From Pyxicephalus adspersus (Eukaryota; Chordata; Amphibia; Anura; Pyxicephalidae), in contig NC_092859.1 in assembly GCF_032062135.1 (NCBI RefSeq), positions 153,977,991 through 154,041,990 of the forward strand: 64,000 nt of DNA, in the 5' to 3' direction. A program made the position numbers and the translations under genes. Position 1 is the stretch's first letter; every line of letters begins with the position of its first letter. The notes beneath the pieces are model-generated. The model was not told the origin of the DNA. It worked only from the letters and a program-made list of their open reading frames with translations, and did no database searches. Positions 41,040 to 53,691 of this stretch are shown piece by piece.

Positions 41040-41780
41040 TCCAATGGATTCATTGATTTCTATTATCCAAAATGGGAACCTTTATACACTGAAGTTGGGG
41101 GGCGCACTTTACAGAGGGGTCTTTATGAGGCTTCTATATTATAAATGTATGCAACCGGAACCGATTGCAAATTGTTAAAACAGTGTAATCCTTTTAATTT
41201 TTGCTGGCTAGCTGGTAAGTGTGCTTGGACATGTTTGCATTGTGTTTGTCTGTAAATAGCAGTTCAGATCTGTATTCAATGGTTAAACCTTCAGTTGTTA
41301 ATGTAAGATGGAGAGCACATCTTAGGCACACAAGTGGGATAATGATTGCTGGAAAGGATCTTTTGTGATCGTGTTTGGTGACAGATGAATGAATGAGCGC
41401 TGTACACAAATCACCATTCTGTTCTAGTGTTTACCCAGAAATTGTTTTTAAGCTGGGTGGGAAGAACTTGTAGGTGGCCCCTGTATTGTGATGCAACTCT
41501 TTGTAACCATCTAAAAACAGCCGGGTGGTTACTGAAAAGTGCCGGGTGGTGCACCCAGCTAAAAGGGGCCGGGGAGAACACTGGAGAAAGGATGGAGGAG
41601 GACTGGTGAGCGGCACCCCCCTGTGTTCTCCTTCTTGAAAAAACACAGTGCTCGTTCCTGCTTGGTCATTCATTGGCAGATTAATGAACGACGTTGGGTG
41701 ACTGCTGTACATATGTCAGATTTTTGCCTGAGACAAGCACCATGTCAGGTGAGAATCATCTGACGTATACATAGCCTTAC
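41040..41780. repeat. Segmental duplication copy A (with family E and D)
   Basis: Aligns with 42885-43740 in direct orientation. Shared blocks include 'aatttgttaaaac/attgttaaaacagtg', 'cattgtgtttgt' and 'aggcacaca.gtgggata'. The right part is a family E element ending 'tacatagccttac'. Family D is inserted at 41434-41583 in this copy only. Confidence 0.6.
41434..41583 (+). repeat. Dispersed repeat family D, copy 5
   Basis: 'ccagaaattgtttttaagct', 'ccgggtggttactgaaaagt' and 'gccggggagaacactgg'. Best-preserved D copy; it interrupts family E between 'ctgttctagtgttta' and 'agaaaggatggagg'. Confidence 0.7.
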
Positions 41781-41874
41781 AGTTCCTTTTCTTTAGAAAG
41801 ACCTTTGCTGTCTGGGGTAAGCTGTCATCTTTCTGCAGTTCTGATCCCCCCTCCTTATCTTTGCCGAGGCTACA

Positions 41875-42132
41875 AGGCTACATACACACGTCACTGGAGA
41901 CTAATGCTTGTGCCAAAAATCTGAGCGGTCCCCTGGTGTCATCCATCAATCTGGAGCACTAGAACTGCTCTGGCGGATTGATGAATGGCAGATCGGAGAT
42001 GACCATTGTTGCTTTTCTATGCAGGGGTGCACAGCAGCGTCCCATTTGCTCGGTTTTTAACAGAACATCGCTCGTTTGTTCATCTGTCACTGGAAACAAT
42101 CAAAAAAGCAATAGTAATGTGTGCATATCCTA
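41875..42132. mobile_element. DNA-element family E, complete copy
   Basis: Ends 'aggctacatacacacgt' and 'aatgtgtgcatatccta' are imperfect inverted repeats. Inside: 'ggattgatgaatggcagatc' and 'ttgttcatctgtcactggaa'. About 258 bp, no coding capacity. Confidence 0.6.
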
Positions 42133-42884
42133 AGACAAACACACTGTAAGATATACTGTAGCAAACCTTTTGTCTTGATGCACCTGGGTTTTATTTACCT
42201 ATTTCAAACTGAAAGCTCAATTAGGCTTTAATGAGATTGGATTAACTTTAATACCCTAAAATAAACTCCTGGATCAGAAGCTCTGCCTTGGCATATGGAG
42301 AGGTTACACTATATATAGAACTATACACTATATTTCAGAAGGTAGAATGTATACACATTTCCAAATTAGATATTTTAATTTGTTTTATTTTTATTTTGTA
42401 AAACTAACTGGACATCATGTTTCATTTATCAGAATAACCTGATTTATGAGCATGTGCCCGACCATTAAGAAATAGGCAGACTTCACTTTCTGGCACATGT
42501 TCCTAATCTCGGCTCATTTTCTTGGATTAACTTTCATGCACCATGTTGTCAATATACCCATGTGTAGCCTTTGTCATGGTTCCATGGAAGGTATAAATAT
42601 AAATATTGCTTAGAGCCATTGACATTTTAATCTTAATTGCTGCATTTAGTGCAGGAACACACAGGAGCAGGGTTGTCCAAAGCCATTCTTTGAGGGTCAG
42701 GATTCACCCGTTCAGTATTTATCAGACAATGAGGAAAGTTGTGGTTTACAAAGTGAAAATTACTCCATTTATATGAAAGTCCAGCTTGAAATCCTTGATA
42801 ACTGGCATTGGAAAGCTCTGCATTAGAAGTCTATAGCTGATATTGTGCCGTGATTGACATTTGATTTCTGCACATTAAAGGAGA
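42133..42884. other. No recognised feature
   Basis: Intergenic, AT-rich. Confidence 0.4.
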
Positions 42885-43740
42885 AATGGGAAGCTCTAGG
42901 AATACTCTTGGCTCCAATTATTTCTATGATCCAACATGGGAACTCTCATACAGTGAAGGGGTCCTGATAAGTCAGTGCAGCTTCTAAATAAATAAATATT
43001 TGCAAATAAATGCAACCAAAACCTGTTTTGAATGCAATTTGTTAAAACCCTGTAATACTTTTTTTCTTTTTCTTTTGGATAAGTGTGCCTGGAAATACTT
43101 ACATTGTGTTTGTTCTTTAAATAGCCTTTTCCATTTGAGCCTTGCTTCGAGATTTTTTTGTCTCAAACAAAGGATATGGAGGGAAGGCTGATCAGATCCC
43201 TATTCAGGAATACCAGCTGCTGATGCAAAATGGAAAGCATATCTATTATTATTATTAATATTATTAATAAACAGGATTTATATAGCGCCAACATATTATG
43301 CAGTGCTGTACATTAAATAGGGGTTGCAAATGACAGACAGATACAGACAGTGACACAGGAGGAGGAGAGGACCCTGGCCCGAGGAGCTTACAATCTATGA
43401 ATGTGAAACATCTAAGGCACACACGTGGGATATTGGTTACTCGAAACAATATTTTATGACCATTTCCAGTGACAGATGAAAGAGTGCTGTACACACTGCA
43501 CTGTTCTGTTCAATGAAAAGGGGAGGAGGAGGGAGGACGAGCAAGTGATACCCCGCTGTGCTCTCCTCCACTGACATGCATGGCGGTCATACCCAATTGC
43601 TTGTTCATTGATCCACCAAGGCGGATTAATAAACAGCATTGGGGAACCACTGTACACATCAAATTTTTGCCCAAGGTGAGTGCAAGAATCAATCAAGAAA
43701 GCCTAAAAACGATAAAAATTGGAAGTGTGTACGCACCTTA
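42885..43740. repeat. Segmental duplication copy B (with family E and L2 tail)
   Basis: Counterpart of 41040-41780. Lacks the family D insertion; instead carries an L2 tail at 43245-43398 between 'gaaagcatatct' and 'aaacatctaaggcacacac'. Family E part runs 43412-43740, ending 'gtgtgtacgcacctta'. Confidence 0.6.
43245..43398 (-). mobile_element. L2 3' tail inside duplication copy B
   Basis: 'aataaacaggatttatatag', 'cgccaacatattatgcagtg', 'acagacagtgacacaggagg' and 'ggagcttacaatctatg'. Little diverged. 'catct'-like bases flank both sides. Confidence 0.75.
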
Positions 43741-43935
43741 AGGCTACGTATACACTTTAGACTTCCACTAGCGGCACCCCGCTGTGCTCTCTCCCCTTGC
43801 ATTGTGGGCATTGGTCTATCCGCCAGGACAGATCCATAAACCGCCGCTGTACGCGGCAGATTCTAACGTAGTTAGGCTATGTTCCCGTCTGATTATCGTT
43901 TTGGGGCTGATACCGGACGAGAACGTAGTCTAACT
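43741..43935. mobile_element. DNA-element family E, deleted copy
   Basis: 'aggctacgtatacacttta', 'gcggcaccccgctgtgctct' and 'aaccgccgctgtacgcggca' followed by 'ttaggctatgttcccgtctg'. Abuts the previous E element; a large internal part is missing. Confidence 0.5.
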
Positions 43936-45618
43936 CTCCCCTTTAGGAAATATAATGAAGGCAAATTACAGTTGCCATTATGCCGTTATAGAAGAAAACA
44001 TATATATATATATATAAGTTACTGGAAAAACATTTGTAAATGTATCCATTCTTTTTGTGTTTTCATTTTCCATTGTAGCTGGCTCCATAGGCGTGCATTC
44101 TTTGCTTAAACAATTTGTGCCAAAAAGCCCCCTTTCTTTTCCATCACACAAAGTTTGGAGTTACATGAACGTAATATACAACCACTACCTGTCGGCAACA
44201 ACCACAAATAAGTGTACCTGTCATTTATTGTTCCACAACCACAGTGCGATATTGAATATTCTTCAACCAGAAAATACCAGCAGGAAAACATCCGGTGAAC
44301 ACTAATCTGACTTCTGAGTACTAAAATCTGATTGTTTTGTATTTTGAACATTCTTTTTACTCTTTGTACTGCACAATATGGTTTTACAGTCTAAAACAAA
44401 ATACAGCTGAAAGGCTGTGTCCCAGCAATGGCATGGTTAAGCATTAGCCATACAACACCTGAGGCTTTTAAACCCTCCCTTTTAAGCTTCACAAATGTTT
44501 ATTTTGTACTTAATTACCCCACCCACCTCCAGTAATCAGATTCCTAAAATAACTTCCAAACAATAACAGCAAGTTAAACCATCCGGTTCTACTTCACCTC
44601 CTGAAGTGATCAACTAGGGCAGCGTGAGAGCTGACATTCAGATTCTTCTAGTAAAGTCAACGCTAAGATAATATGGGTCAAAAATCATCAGAGCCGTTCC
44701 CACGATGCACACAGCAATTACACTTTTCTTTGTACTAACCTTTTTATGTCTATAGTTTACCTATGAATAAATAGTGACGTCCAAAGGGGTGCTAAATTTA
44801 GTATTTCAGGGTCGGAGGCGCTATGAGTGATTGTTGCTAAAGATGGAAGACGCTCCACAGCCATCAATACATACACATTCTGCGGACTGATCATGACAAC
44901 AAAGAGGAAATGCAAGTTTGATTCACCTGAACATTCATATTCTGAGCAGATTGACCTAAGGCTAATTTCAGGCCTGCAGTTGACCACAGAGGCCTGCCAC
45001 AGGCTGAACCGCTCTAATTGGGTTCAATGGAAGAGCTTGGGAAGAACATGAACAAGTTGCTTCTGGACACCCAATTTCATTGCAATTGCCTTCAACTGCA
45101 GCTTGCAGAGATTGAAAGCCGTTGTGGTTTCTGCTGGAGGACTGGGAAGAAGCCATCAACTTCCCGAAAACATGGAACTGCAGCAAACCTCAATTATGCT
45201 CCAGAGGTTGAGTCTGGCTGACACAACAACCAAAGGGTTGGACTGTGGAAGCTGGACCCCATGGCTAACGGTACTGGTTTGCAGCCGCAAGACAGGGACT
45301 TAATGGTGGCTTCATCTTGGGTAAATCTCAGAAGATTAACTTCACACAACCAATTTATCACCAATTTATTCATCAACCAAGCTCATCAAAATGAGCTGCC
45401 TAGACATTTTCTGCTGGTGCTGAGCCATTATTTTATTCATAGACATGATATTGATATTCTCTCAGCAGAATGTAATTGAAATTCATCTCAATAAACAAAA
45501 TTACCAAATGGTTTTGGCTTACTGGTACAGTTCTGGCTTACTGGGAAGTTTAAGGTTGGGTTGAGGTTAAAGACCAAGACTTATAATTATAATGTTTAAT
45601 TGTTAGGTTAAGTCAGCA
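43936..45618. other. No supported gene
   Basis: Includes a short TA run at 44000-44015. Several overlapping 60-80 codon frames at 44757-45376 on both strands have no motif and no splice support. Confidence 0.35.
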
Positions 45619-45825
45619 TTTATGGACCTTTTTAACGTGGGGGGAACCCCTGAAATAACATTCAGGTCTTAAGGTACAGTATATTGTTATCTTGGTCAAT
45701 TGGAAGAATGTCTCTTACATTGCTGGCCATTGGGAAGAATGTCATCCTTACAGATAGCCAAAAAGATCATTGGAGAGACACAAATTGCTCATTGCTCAAG
45801 GAACTCCTAGCAACTTCTAATAGTC
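45619..45825. mobile_element. hAT-like element family C, copy at 45.6 kb
   Basis: 'ggacctttttaacgtggggg', 'cccctgaaataacattcagg', 'attgggaagaatgtcatcct' and 'agccaaaaagatcattgg'. Ends eroded. Confidence 0.6.
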
Positions 45826-45884
45826 TGTGAATATTTCATTCATAAGTGGGCAACATATGCCAACTGCTCTGTTTTTCAGGAAAG

Positions 45885-46099
45885 TCTTTGGTGTGTTTGC
45901 ATTGGTTTCCTCCCACATTCCAAAAACATGTACTTAGGATACTTCCCCCAAATTGGACTGCGTTATTGACATATAACTATGGAGATAACATTAGAATTGT
46001 GAGCCACATTTTAAGGAGAGCTAGTGATAGCACTATGGACTTTGTACAGCGCTTTGTAATATGTTGGTGATATATAAATTCAAATTAATATTATTAATT
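45885..46099 (+). mobile_element. SINE, 5' truncated
   Basis: 'tttcctcccacattccaaaa', 'ttattgacatataactatgg', 'agaattgtgagcc', 'ttgtacagcgctttgtaata' and a TTAATATTA tail. Head missing. Confidence 0.7.
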
Positions 46100-47609
46100 C
46101 AATAATTTCGATTGCCTGCATGCATCCCCTACCATGTGACATGGCTCCTTCTTCCAACCCCAAGGCTCTACAGGTCTCAATAGCTGGTGGAAGTAATCAT
46201 GGGAGGCAGTGGTGGAGATCTGAGCGCAGACCAAGGCTTTGACCAACATCTCCCTCCCAATACTAAATAGAAGGAATAGAGTCCCTGACATTCTCTAAGG
46301 AACACAGACCTTCAATGGATTCCTACCCCTTGTTGTATTAGCAACTGCAACCCCATCATGGACCTTACACCCCATATACTGCCGGAATGACAATCCAATA
46401 CCACAAAACCCAAAAACCAGGAAGGCGAGTGAACCTCTCCCCTGCACTACTCGGGTCCAACTGACCTTCCATCAACCTCCAGTGATCTAAACTTTGCTGA
46501 CTTCTCTACAGCCGACCCCCACCTATAGCCTTTCCTCCCCCACCCTTTTACCCCTTTTTACCTTTTCTAACCCCCCCTTCATCCTATCATATAGTCCCTT
46601 CACCTATTACATGCTGCGGACCTACCTTTGCTTCAACGTGTTCTTTTAGAGCCTAAGGAATGAATGTTCCTGATATACAGAATTAGTGGAGGAATGGCAG
46701 GGATAATCTATGATTTACCCTGGAGATGAGTTTGAAGGGAAAGGGGACATTATTTTACCCAGATATCAATGTGTTTAGTCATATTGGTTTGCTTGGTTCC
46801 GGGTGGGTTGACCATTGTCCCTAATTTTCATGTTACAATATTGAGATACACAAGAACTATATTAGTTATCACAGTTATACAAACAAGTACACCATGAAGA
46901 CGCTCATGATGTTTTTTGCCATCCAAGCCCCAGAGGAGTTATTATCCAACATTTCACAGCTTGTCATCAAACACTTATAGACTAAAGTAGCAGATTTAGA
47001 GACCGTATTAGAAATGATCCTCTGTCCATTCCACCAGTGGCTCAGGTTACACTGACAGTCCACAGTCATCGTCTGATCTTTCTGCCACTGTATTTCTTTC
47101 ATTACTAAATTTTCAGCCGGACAATCCAGCCGTGTACGTTAAATCCCCGATGGTGTAAACACAGAGCCAAGACTGTGCGGCAGACTGCGGAAGAATGGGC
47201 ATGTCCAAGCATTCAGTTTAGAAGATGACAGAGTCTGGCTGGCAATCTGCGCTTCTTGGTTCTAGAGCCAGATATTTAGATTTTACTGTACAATAGTGCA
47301 AATGATATGCAATAACATAGTTGCCCAGAATTTGCTTGATCAGTGATCAATATTTTCTCATAATAAACAATGTAAATGAAAGACGGAGATAGAGGTGCAC
47401 CTAATAATAGTAGATTGGCCATTCCCAACTCTCCATGCCATCATGGCTTGGCACACAGACGCTGATTTATACAGCAGCACCATGGCCCAGCAATGGCCCA
47501 ACTTCTTTAAAAACTAAAAGATACCCTGGCACATTGCTAAAGGCCGGAGCCCTTTCAATCTTTGGGAAGCAAGTGAAACCCCATTTGATTTCATTAGAGT
47601 TGAGATGGT
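46100..47609. other. No supported gene
   Basis: Unassigned. 46490-46620 is pyrimidine-rich (C/T runs). Confidence 0.4.
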
Positions 47610-47735
47610 GTGCGTTGACACAGGGTGGCCAACAGCGGGGACAAGGGCTACTTCTGTACTGGGCCCTGATCAAAAGAGCTTTTTGCAATGCTGAAACTTT
47701 TAGACATGGGGATAGGGAGTCTAGGAACCTTAAAT
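47610..47735. repeat. Dispersed repeat, pair with 49800-49915
   Basis: 'gttgacacagggtggccaac', 'tgtactgggccctgatcaaa' and 'ttttagacatggggataggg' recur as 'gttgacccagggccacgatc', 'tgtaccaggccctgtttaaa' and 'cttatagacatgggggagga' at 49800-49915. Confidence 0.5.
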
Positions 47736-48570
47736 ATTCCCAGGTTCGGTTCATTCTGGCTTAGTCAAATATTGTTCACTGAACATTAAACCAAGTCGAA
47801 TCATTGTTTACCTTACCAACCGTTTGGCTGGTAAGGCAAACATTGGATAGGTGCCGATTGTTAAGGTATACAGGGAAGCTTTTTGGTAGTTTTTTCAAGG
47901 GAGGTTCATGCTATGAACACTGCCTGCTATGTACTGCAGGTACAATTTGGCTGGGAGCCAGTTGCTATCTTGCCAACTGTTTTGAAGTCCATCCGCTCAC
48001 ATTTCACATTTTGCTCACATAGGTTTGTAGAAATTGCACATGGTAGAAGCATGTATGAATGAAAGAAGAGGAAACCCATGAAAAGGAATCACATGACTCT
48101 GAATATGTTGTGTGATATGTTCTCCCACCCCCATACACCCTTCATTATATATCTGCCCCATAAAAAAAAATAATATGTCCTGCATTCCCTCTATTACCTA
48201 ATTTATGGTTACTAGGAATAAGATTCAAGTTTGATCCCACTATGAGTTCAACTTACATTGTTTGCTTTGGTATTTGCCAAAATTCTAGCAGACGAAGGCT
48301 ACCCTAGCAATGGTCAATTGAAAATGAATTTGCTAACCAAGCATCAGCATGTGCTGCAGACCTTTATAAACTAAAAGAGAAGTCAAAAAGATGAAAATGT
48401 ACATTGCTGTTATAAAACTAACAATAATACAATACAATAACAAGAGTTCTGCAACCATCTGCATGAACAGTTAATCTACCAACCTTGGGTGGTTGGGTTA
48501 TTGGTGCATCTTTCTGAGCACCAAGGTAAGGGGGGATTTGGCATCTTCTTGGTGGCTTGGGGCAGCATAG
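47736..48570. other. No recognised feature
   Basis: Intergenic, no repeat recognised. Confidence 0.4.
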
Positions 48571-48811
48571 TCTAGAACAGACTTTCTCAGCAGGGAGGAT
48601 CCCTTGAAATAACTTTGAGGTCCTAGGAAACCCCTGCTATAAGTATCCATGGCTCACAGTACATTAGAGTGGTAGCCAGTAGGAAGTATGTCATCATTAC
48701 AGATAGCCAAAAAGATCATTGGCATTAATGGTAATTAACCTAAGAGGTCCAAATCTTTCAAGGAACCCCCAGATTCTGTGGAGGAACCCTGGTTGAGAAA
48801 CACTGATCTAG
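48571..48811. mobile_element. hAT-like element family C, complete copy
   Basis: Ends cagactttctcagc and 'ggttgagaaacactg' are inverted repeats of hAT type. The flanking octamers 'gtctagaa' and 'atctagca' agree at 6 of 8 positions, as expected for an old 8-bp target duplication. About 240 bp, non-coding. Confidence 0.65.
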
Positions 48812-50240
48812 CAGCATCATTTTGGAATGGGCTTAGAGGAATATATATCTAGGAACATGCTCATGGTAAACTAAACATAGATCAGCTCTTGTTCCTCTCT
48901 TTGTTCCTCTCTTACTCAGCTTCCCCCATTATCTACAAACCATTGAAGTCATTATGATGCAGGTCCTTTAAACATGATCTCCAGGTGCCTGAAAGCACCC
49001 AGACCTAACTGATAACTATAAATATGCTTTTCTTTTCTGACATGAGTTCCTCTTTAATTAAATGTCATTGATATCCAATCCCTGTAAGAAGGATGACAAT
49101 GAAACATCTGCTTGTTACTGGGATTTTGTACATAATTGCTCAATCATTCTCCATTATTTCGGTATTCCTGGTTACTTCTGCTGGAGCCTTTGATGATGTC
49201 ACATGTTGGCGATGACATTGTTAATGGGAAATCATTAGACTGGTTTCAGTGATACACTTTCAGTAACTGTACCATCAGAAGATAAGTGTGAGTCGTCCTC
49301 TGGATCATCCATGGCGAGAGAGAAGCTTTGATTTAAATAATTGGCTGGTTATCAGATGGATATTTCTTGTATAGGTTGCTGTTCTATTTTAAATTGTTAG
49401 CACTTTCTATTACTTTTTGAAGATTTTGCAATACAAAATGGCAAAGACCAAACTTTTCAGGATGTCTATGAAACTTCTAAAAACTTTTACTGATTTTCCG
49501 GCCTTATAAAAAGGTAAATCCTAGAAATCAACGTCAATATACAATTGAAAGCATTTGAAAGAAAAGTATCCATTGGTCCTTCCAGAACTACCATCAAGCA
49601 CTTTGTTCTCAGCCACCTGTGAATACTACAGAACCCCATCCCTTTACTAATATCATATGAGCCAAATCATATTTGGGATTGGTTGTTATACAGTTTGGCA
49701 CTCTATACGTTGACCTTTGCTTGTTATTGACCTGCATTCATCCTATGGCCATTTTGATTTCTATGGAAGTTCTGTACCTTGCTGGATGGGTGGGGGCTGT
49801 TGTGTGTTGACCCAGGGCCACGATCAAGCAGTACATCTGTACCAGGCCCTGTTTAAAAGAGCCTAACACTTGCAATGCTGGAACTTATAGACATGGGGGA
49901 GGAGGTACAGGAACCTTACCTAGTATGAGCCCCAAAATTGCTGATGGCAGCCTGTATGGACCATACAAAGGAATGAATGGGGCTCCAGGTAATGAACACA
50001 ATGTGAAAGGAGATATATTTTTTTGCAAGGGCTGTATGGCACCTAGCAGGCTACAAAGCAATATACATGGGACTCGGAACGTATGACAAATATTGTGGTG
50101 TGTATTAAAAGGACAATGTACTAAAAGTAAAGTTGTCCATTAAGTTTGTTGGTGGACACATGGCTGAACCCTTCTTGTTTTATTGCACATTATTAAAAAT
50201 GTACAGGAAATAGCATCATAGGCATGTAGTTCCAATAGGA
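48812..50240. other. No supported gene
   Basis: Intergenic; includes the second copy of the 47610 repeat at 49800-49915. No exon recognised. Confidence 0.4.
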
Positions 50241-50950
50241 AGAATATCTTATAAAAGTCCTGACCATAACACTGCCTTCTAGTGGCAGAACTAATATTTA
50301 CAATCTAATGCAGCCTTTTCCCACCTTTTTAACAAAGGAGACCCTTATATCAACGTTTAGCATTTCCAGGATACCAATATATATTAACTATATCTACAGC
50401 ACATCACACTGGAAAGAATTCCTCTTACATTGCTGGCCATTGGGAAGAATATCTTATAAAAGCCCTGACCATAACACTACCTTCTAGTGGCAGAACTAAT
50501 AATCACAGTCTAATGCAGCCTTTTTCCACCTTTTTAACAAAGGAGACCCTTATATCAACTTTTAGCATTTCCAGGATACCATTATATATTACCTATATCT
50601 ACAGCACATCACACTGGAAAGAATTCCTCTTACATTGCTGGCCATTGGGAAGAATATCTTATAAAAGCCCTGACCACAACACTGCCTTCTAGTGGCAGAA
50701 CTAATAATCACAGTCTAATGCAGCCTTTTTCCATCTTTTTAACAAGGGAGACCCCTATATTAACTTTTAGCTTTTCAGGGATCCCTTTCTATAATTACTA
50801 TATCCACAGCTCACACTGGAAAGAATTCCTCTTATATTGTTGGCCATTGGGAAGGATGTCACCCTTACTGATAGCCAAAAAGATCATTGGTGTCACTTAA
50901 ACTGACCTGCCAGGTGCAAACTGCTGATTCCTCAAGGAAGCCACAGCAAC
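50241..50950. repeat. Tandem array of family C (205-bp period)
   Basis: 'agaatatcttataaaag' starts at 50241, 50446 and 50651, exactly 205 apart. Each unit carries 'cttctagtggcagaac', 'ctaatgcagcctttt', 'ttttagcatttccagg' and 'cacactggaaagaattcctc'. The last unit continues into an ordinary family C end, interrupted at 50959 by a hAT element and finishing at 51371-51390. Confidence 0.8.
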
Positions 50951-50958
50951 CTATAGAG

Positions 50959-51363
50959 CAGGGGTGTCAAACTCAAATACACAGAGGGCCAAAATTAAAA
51001 ACTTAGACAAAGTCACGGGCCAACCTTGAAATTTATTGAAAAAATTGAAAAGTTTTTCCTTCTCATTAGATATAAAACCTTTCCATATGGAAACAAAGAG
51101 GTTTTGCTAATCTTATGCCTGCTGCTGGAACTCCCTCCTTATTGAAATAGCACCACTACTTCAAGTCCCGGCATTACTTGCATCTATAAAACAGACCAAT
51201 GTGGGGCCACGCATCGGCAGAGTGATGCCGGGAATTGTAGTAGCGGCGCTATTTCAATCCAGCGAAGGGCCAGCTGCAGTTCATATTTAGGATTCCTTTG
51301 GGGGCCAAAAAAAAGAATGTTGCGGGCCAAATTTGGCCAATGGGCCAGAGTTTGGTGCCCCTG
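50959..51363 (+). mobile_element. hAT-type element, 405 bp, with 8-bp target duplication
   Basis: Ends CAGGGGTGTCAAACTC and 'gagtttggtgcccctg' form near-perfect inverted repeats. Flanking octamers 'ctatagag' (50951-50958) and 'ctctagag' (51364-51371) differ at one base. Interior has 'gggccaaccttgaaattt' and 'gcgggccaaatttggcc'. Non-coding, so non-autonomous; ends resemble hAT-Charlie elements. Confidence 0.8.
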
Positions 51364-51390
51364 CTCTAGAGGAACCCTGGTTGGGAAACT

Positions 51391-53691
51391 CTAATCAAAA
51401 ATATGAGAATGATTTAGAGTGGAAACTCCGAATGGGGAAACCAATAAGCCTGCACCATCATCTTAAACAGTTGCATCATCAGTGGTCTTCCTGGTTCTCC
51501 TTGGGGAATCTTCAATAACATTCACACCGGATATCATACTTATGTGGTAAGAGAACTGGTTTTGTATAATCGTTGTCTTGGCTTTAGCAATGTAGGTGTC
51601 ATTATGCCAACCCTAACCTAGCCATGATAGAATGAAAGAAATCTGCGGAGATTCTGATACGTCGCATTGGAAGGATCTGATCTGCATACTGGATGGGTAC
51701 AAATGTTGGATTCGTTGGCTAATATTGGTTTGCTGGCAGTGTTTTCTGAGTATGCCACCCAAGACTCATCAACTAGGCAAAGAAAAAAAATCAATTTTGC
51801 AAAGTTTTGCGATTTATTTGGCACTGGCATGGCTTTCCTATGATCCATCGAGATGTTACAAGTTCCAAAAATGGATACAATGTAAGGTATTTTACTGATT
51901 TCATGGGTCAGTGTTAGAAAAAATACATTAAATAGTTAAAGTTTAATCATTTCTATAATAAAATGTGCAATTTTAGATCAAGGGTGGAGGGCCCACTTCT
52001 AGTCTACCAGGTGGAAGACATTTTTGCTAATTGCACATGGCGATTCTGCTTTCTTCTAAGCAGTTCAGCACAAAACTGCGCACTGCAGATCTACTTATTT
52101 CATCTCATTTGCACCAGACAAGGTCTGTCTGAATCAAAAGAGATTCCTTACAGTCTTGAATAACACAAAACATCCACAATGCTCTTGGTAGCTGCACACC
52201 ATGTGATTCAGGATATCTAGGAGCTCATTTTCTATTCGCAGCAAAGGAGAAGAACATTTTTGCTCCAAATAAGAGCCTGAGTTTGGTAATGCTGCGCCCT
52301 GTTAGTTCATGTAAATTGAGATTATTAATGGTAGGTCAAGTGCATGCTCCTGTCTGAAGCTCTGCTCTGTACACCACCCTGTGACTATTTTTTCTCTGTC
52401 TCATTTATTTTGATATCACAGCTCTGGATCAGAGGGGAATTTTTAGATCTGGATGCCGTGCAAATGTGATTTAAGTGTCTAGATATTTCTATGTCCAGCA
52501 GGCCGGCAGCTTTGGGGTTAATACGGTCACTGCAGTCCTGGTTATGTGTCAGGGAAGCAGCGCCAATGCAGAGTGACATATTTGGAGCACTACATTAGCA
52601 GGGTGAGGTTTATTTTATTGAATTATTTAGCAGTATGGAGTCACATAATCCCCCCAGCAGGGAAGTTAAATGATAGAGGGCTGCCAGATTCATCATAGTG
52701 TACCCAATACAAATGATGGGGCCACATCGCTCAAAAATGTGATGCATGTTGTGCTTTGGAATGCGCCGCTCGTAGCAATTCATGGCAGTGGAGCAGTTAC
52801 GGTTTGTATGGGGTGACATAAAGGATTAGGGGCAACCCAGCAGTGCATGTCTTCATCATTTTCTCCCCAAAGTGTTTGTTTTTGCATGGAAATACATACA
52901 TGTGAAGGAGCAGGTGATCGTCTCACCTGGTCATTGTGATCTGACCAATCAGAAAATTGTAAAATGTGTGAATTATACTGGACTAAAGCTCTGCTTTGAA
53001 AAATTATGATCAGGCCGGTATTTAATCCAGAAAGGGACTGGAGATGTCCCCTATATAATGATCGCTCTCAAAAAACATGTTGGATGCTGAGATAACCAGT
53101 TTCTTCATGCACCTGCACGGGAGTTATATCATCCCAGCTCAGCCAATCAAGTTGGTCAAATCAGGAAGAGGAGGATGGGGGACAGGTGAGTACAATAAGA
53201 CAGGTAAGGATATTTTATTGCTGAAGAGACATGCCTATACCGTCTGCCAATTTAACTCACCTTGTCTTCCTTCTGCAGCACCTAGAGGAGGATGGCTCCA
53301 CCGAAGGTACCTGTGGAATGCAAAGCAGATGAGAAAATTGCTTTTGTAATAGACTGGGGTATCCTCTAATGAGATTTTGATTTTCCGTGACCCTTGTTAC
53401 ACAAAACTTTACCTGGAAGGATGATGATGTCACACCCATGCGGAATACGGGTATAAGATAAGTATAATACTAACCTTTTTTATAGGTACATTTTCACCTA
53501 GGGGTTTCAAGGGGTTAGATGTCTGGAAAATGTAAGTAGACCTTCCATTGCATTGCCTCCGATAGGGGTGTTACTTGGATTGTGAATGATCTGGGGTCCC
53601 CTATTGGAAGTCATGATGTTACCCACATGCGTGCTTCAGTAAAGGGTTGGTGTGACCAAACTGTGAAGGGATTACAGGGGTAATTTAGAGA
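51391..53691. other. No supported gene
   Basis: About 2.3 kb without recognised repeats. Several 60-90 codon frames without motifs. Confidence 0.35.
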
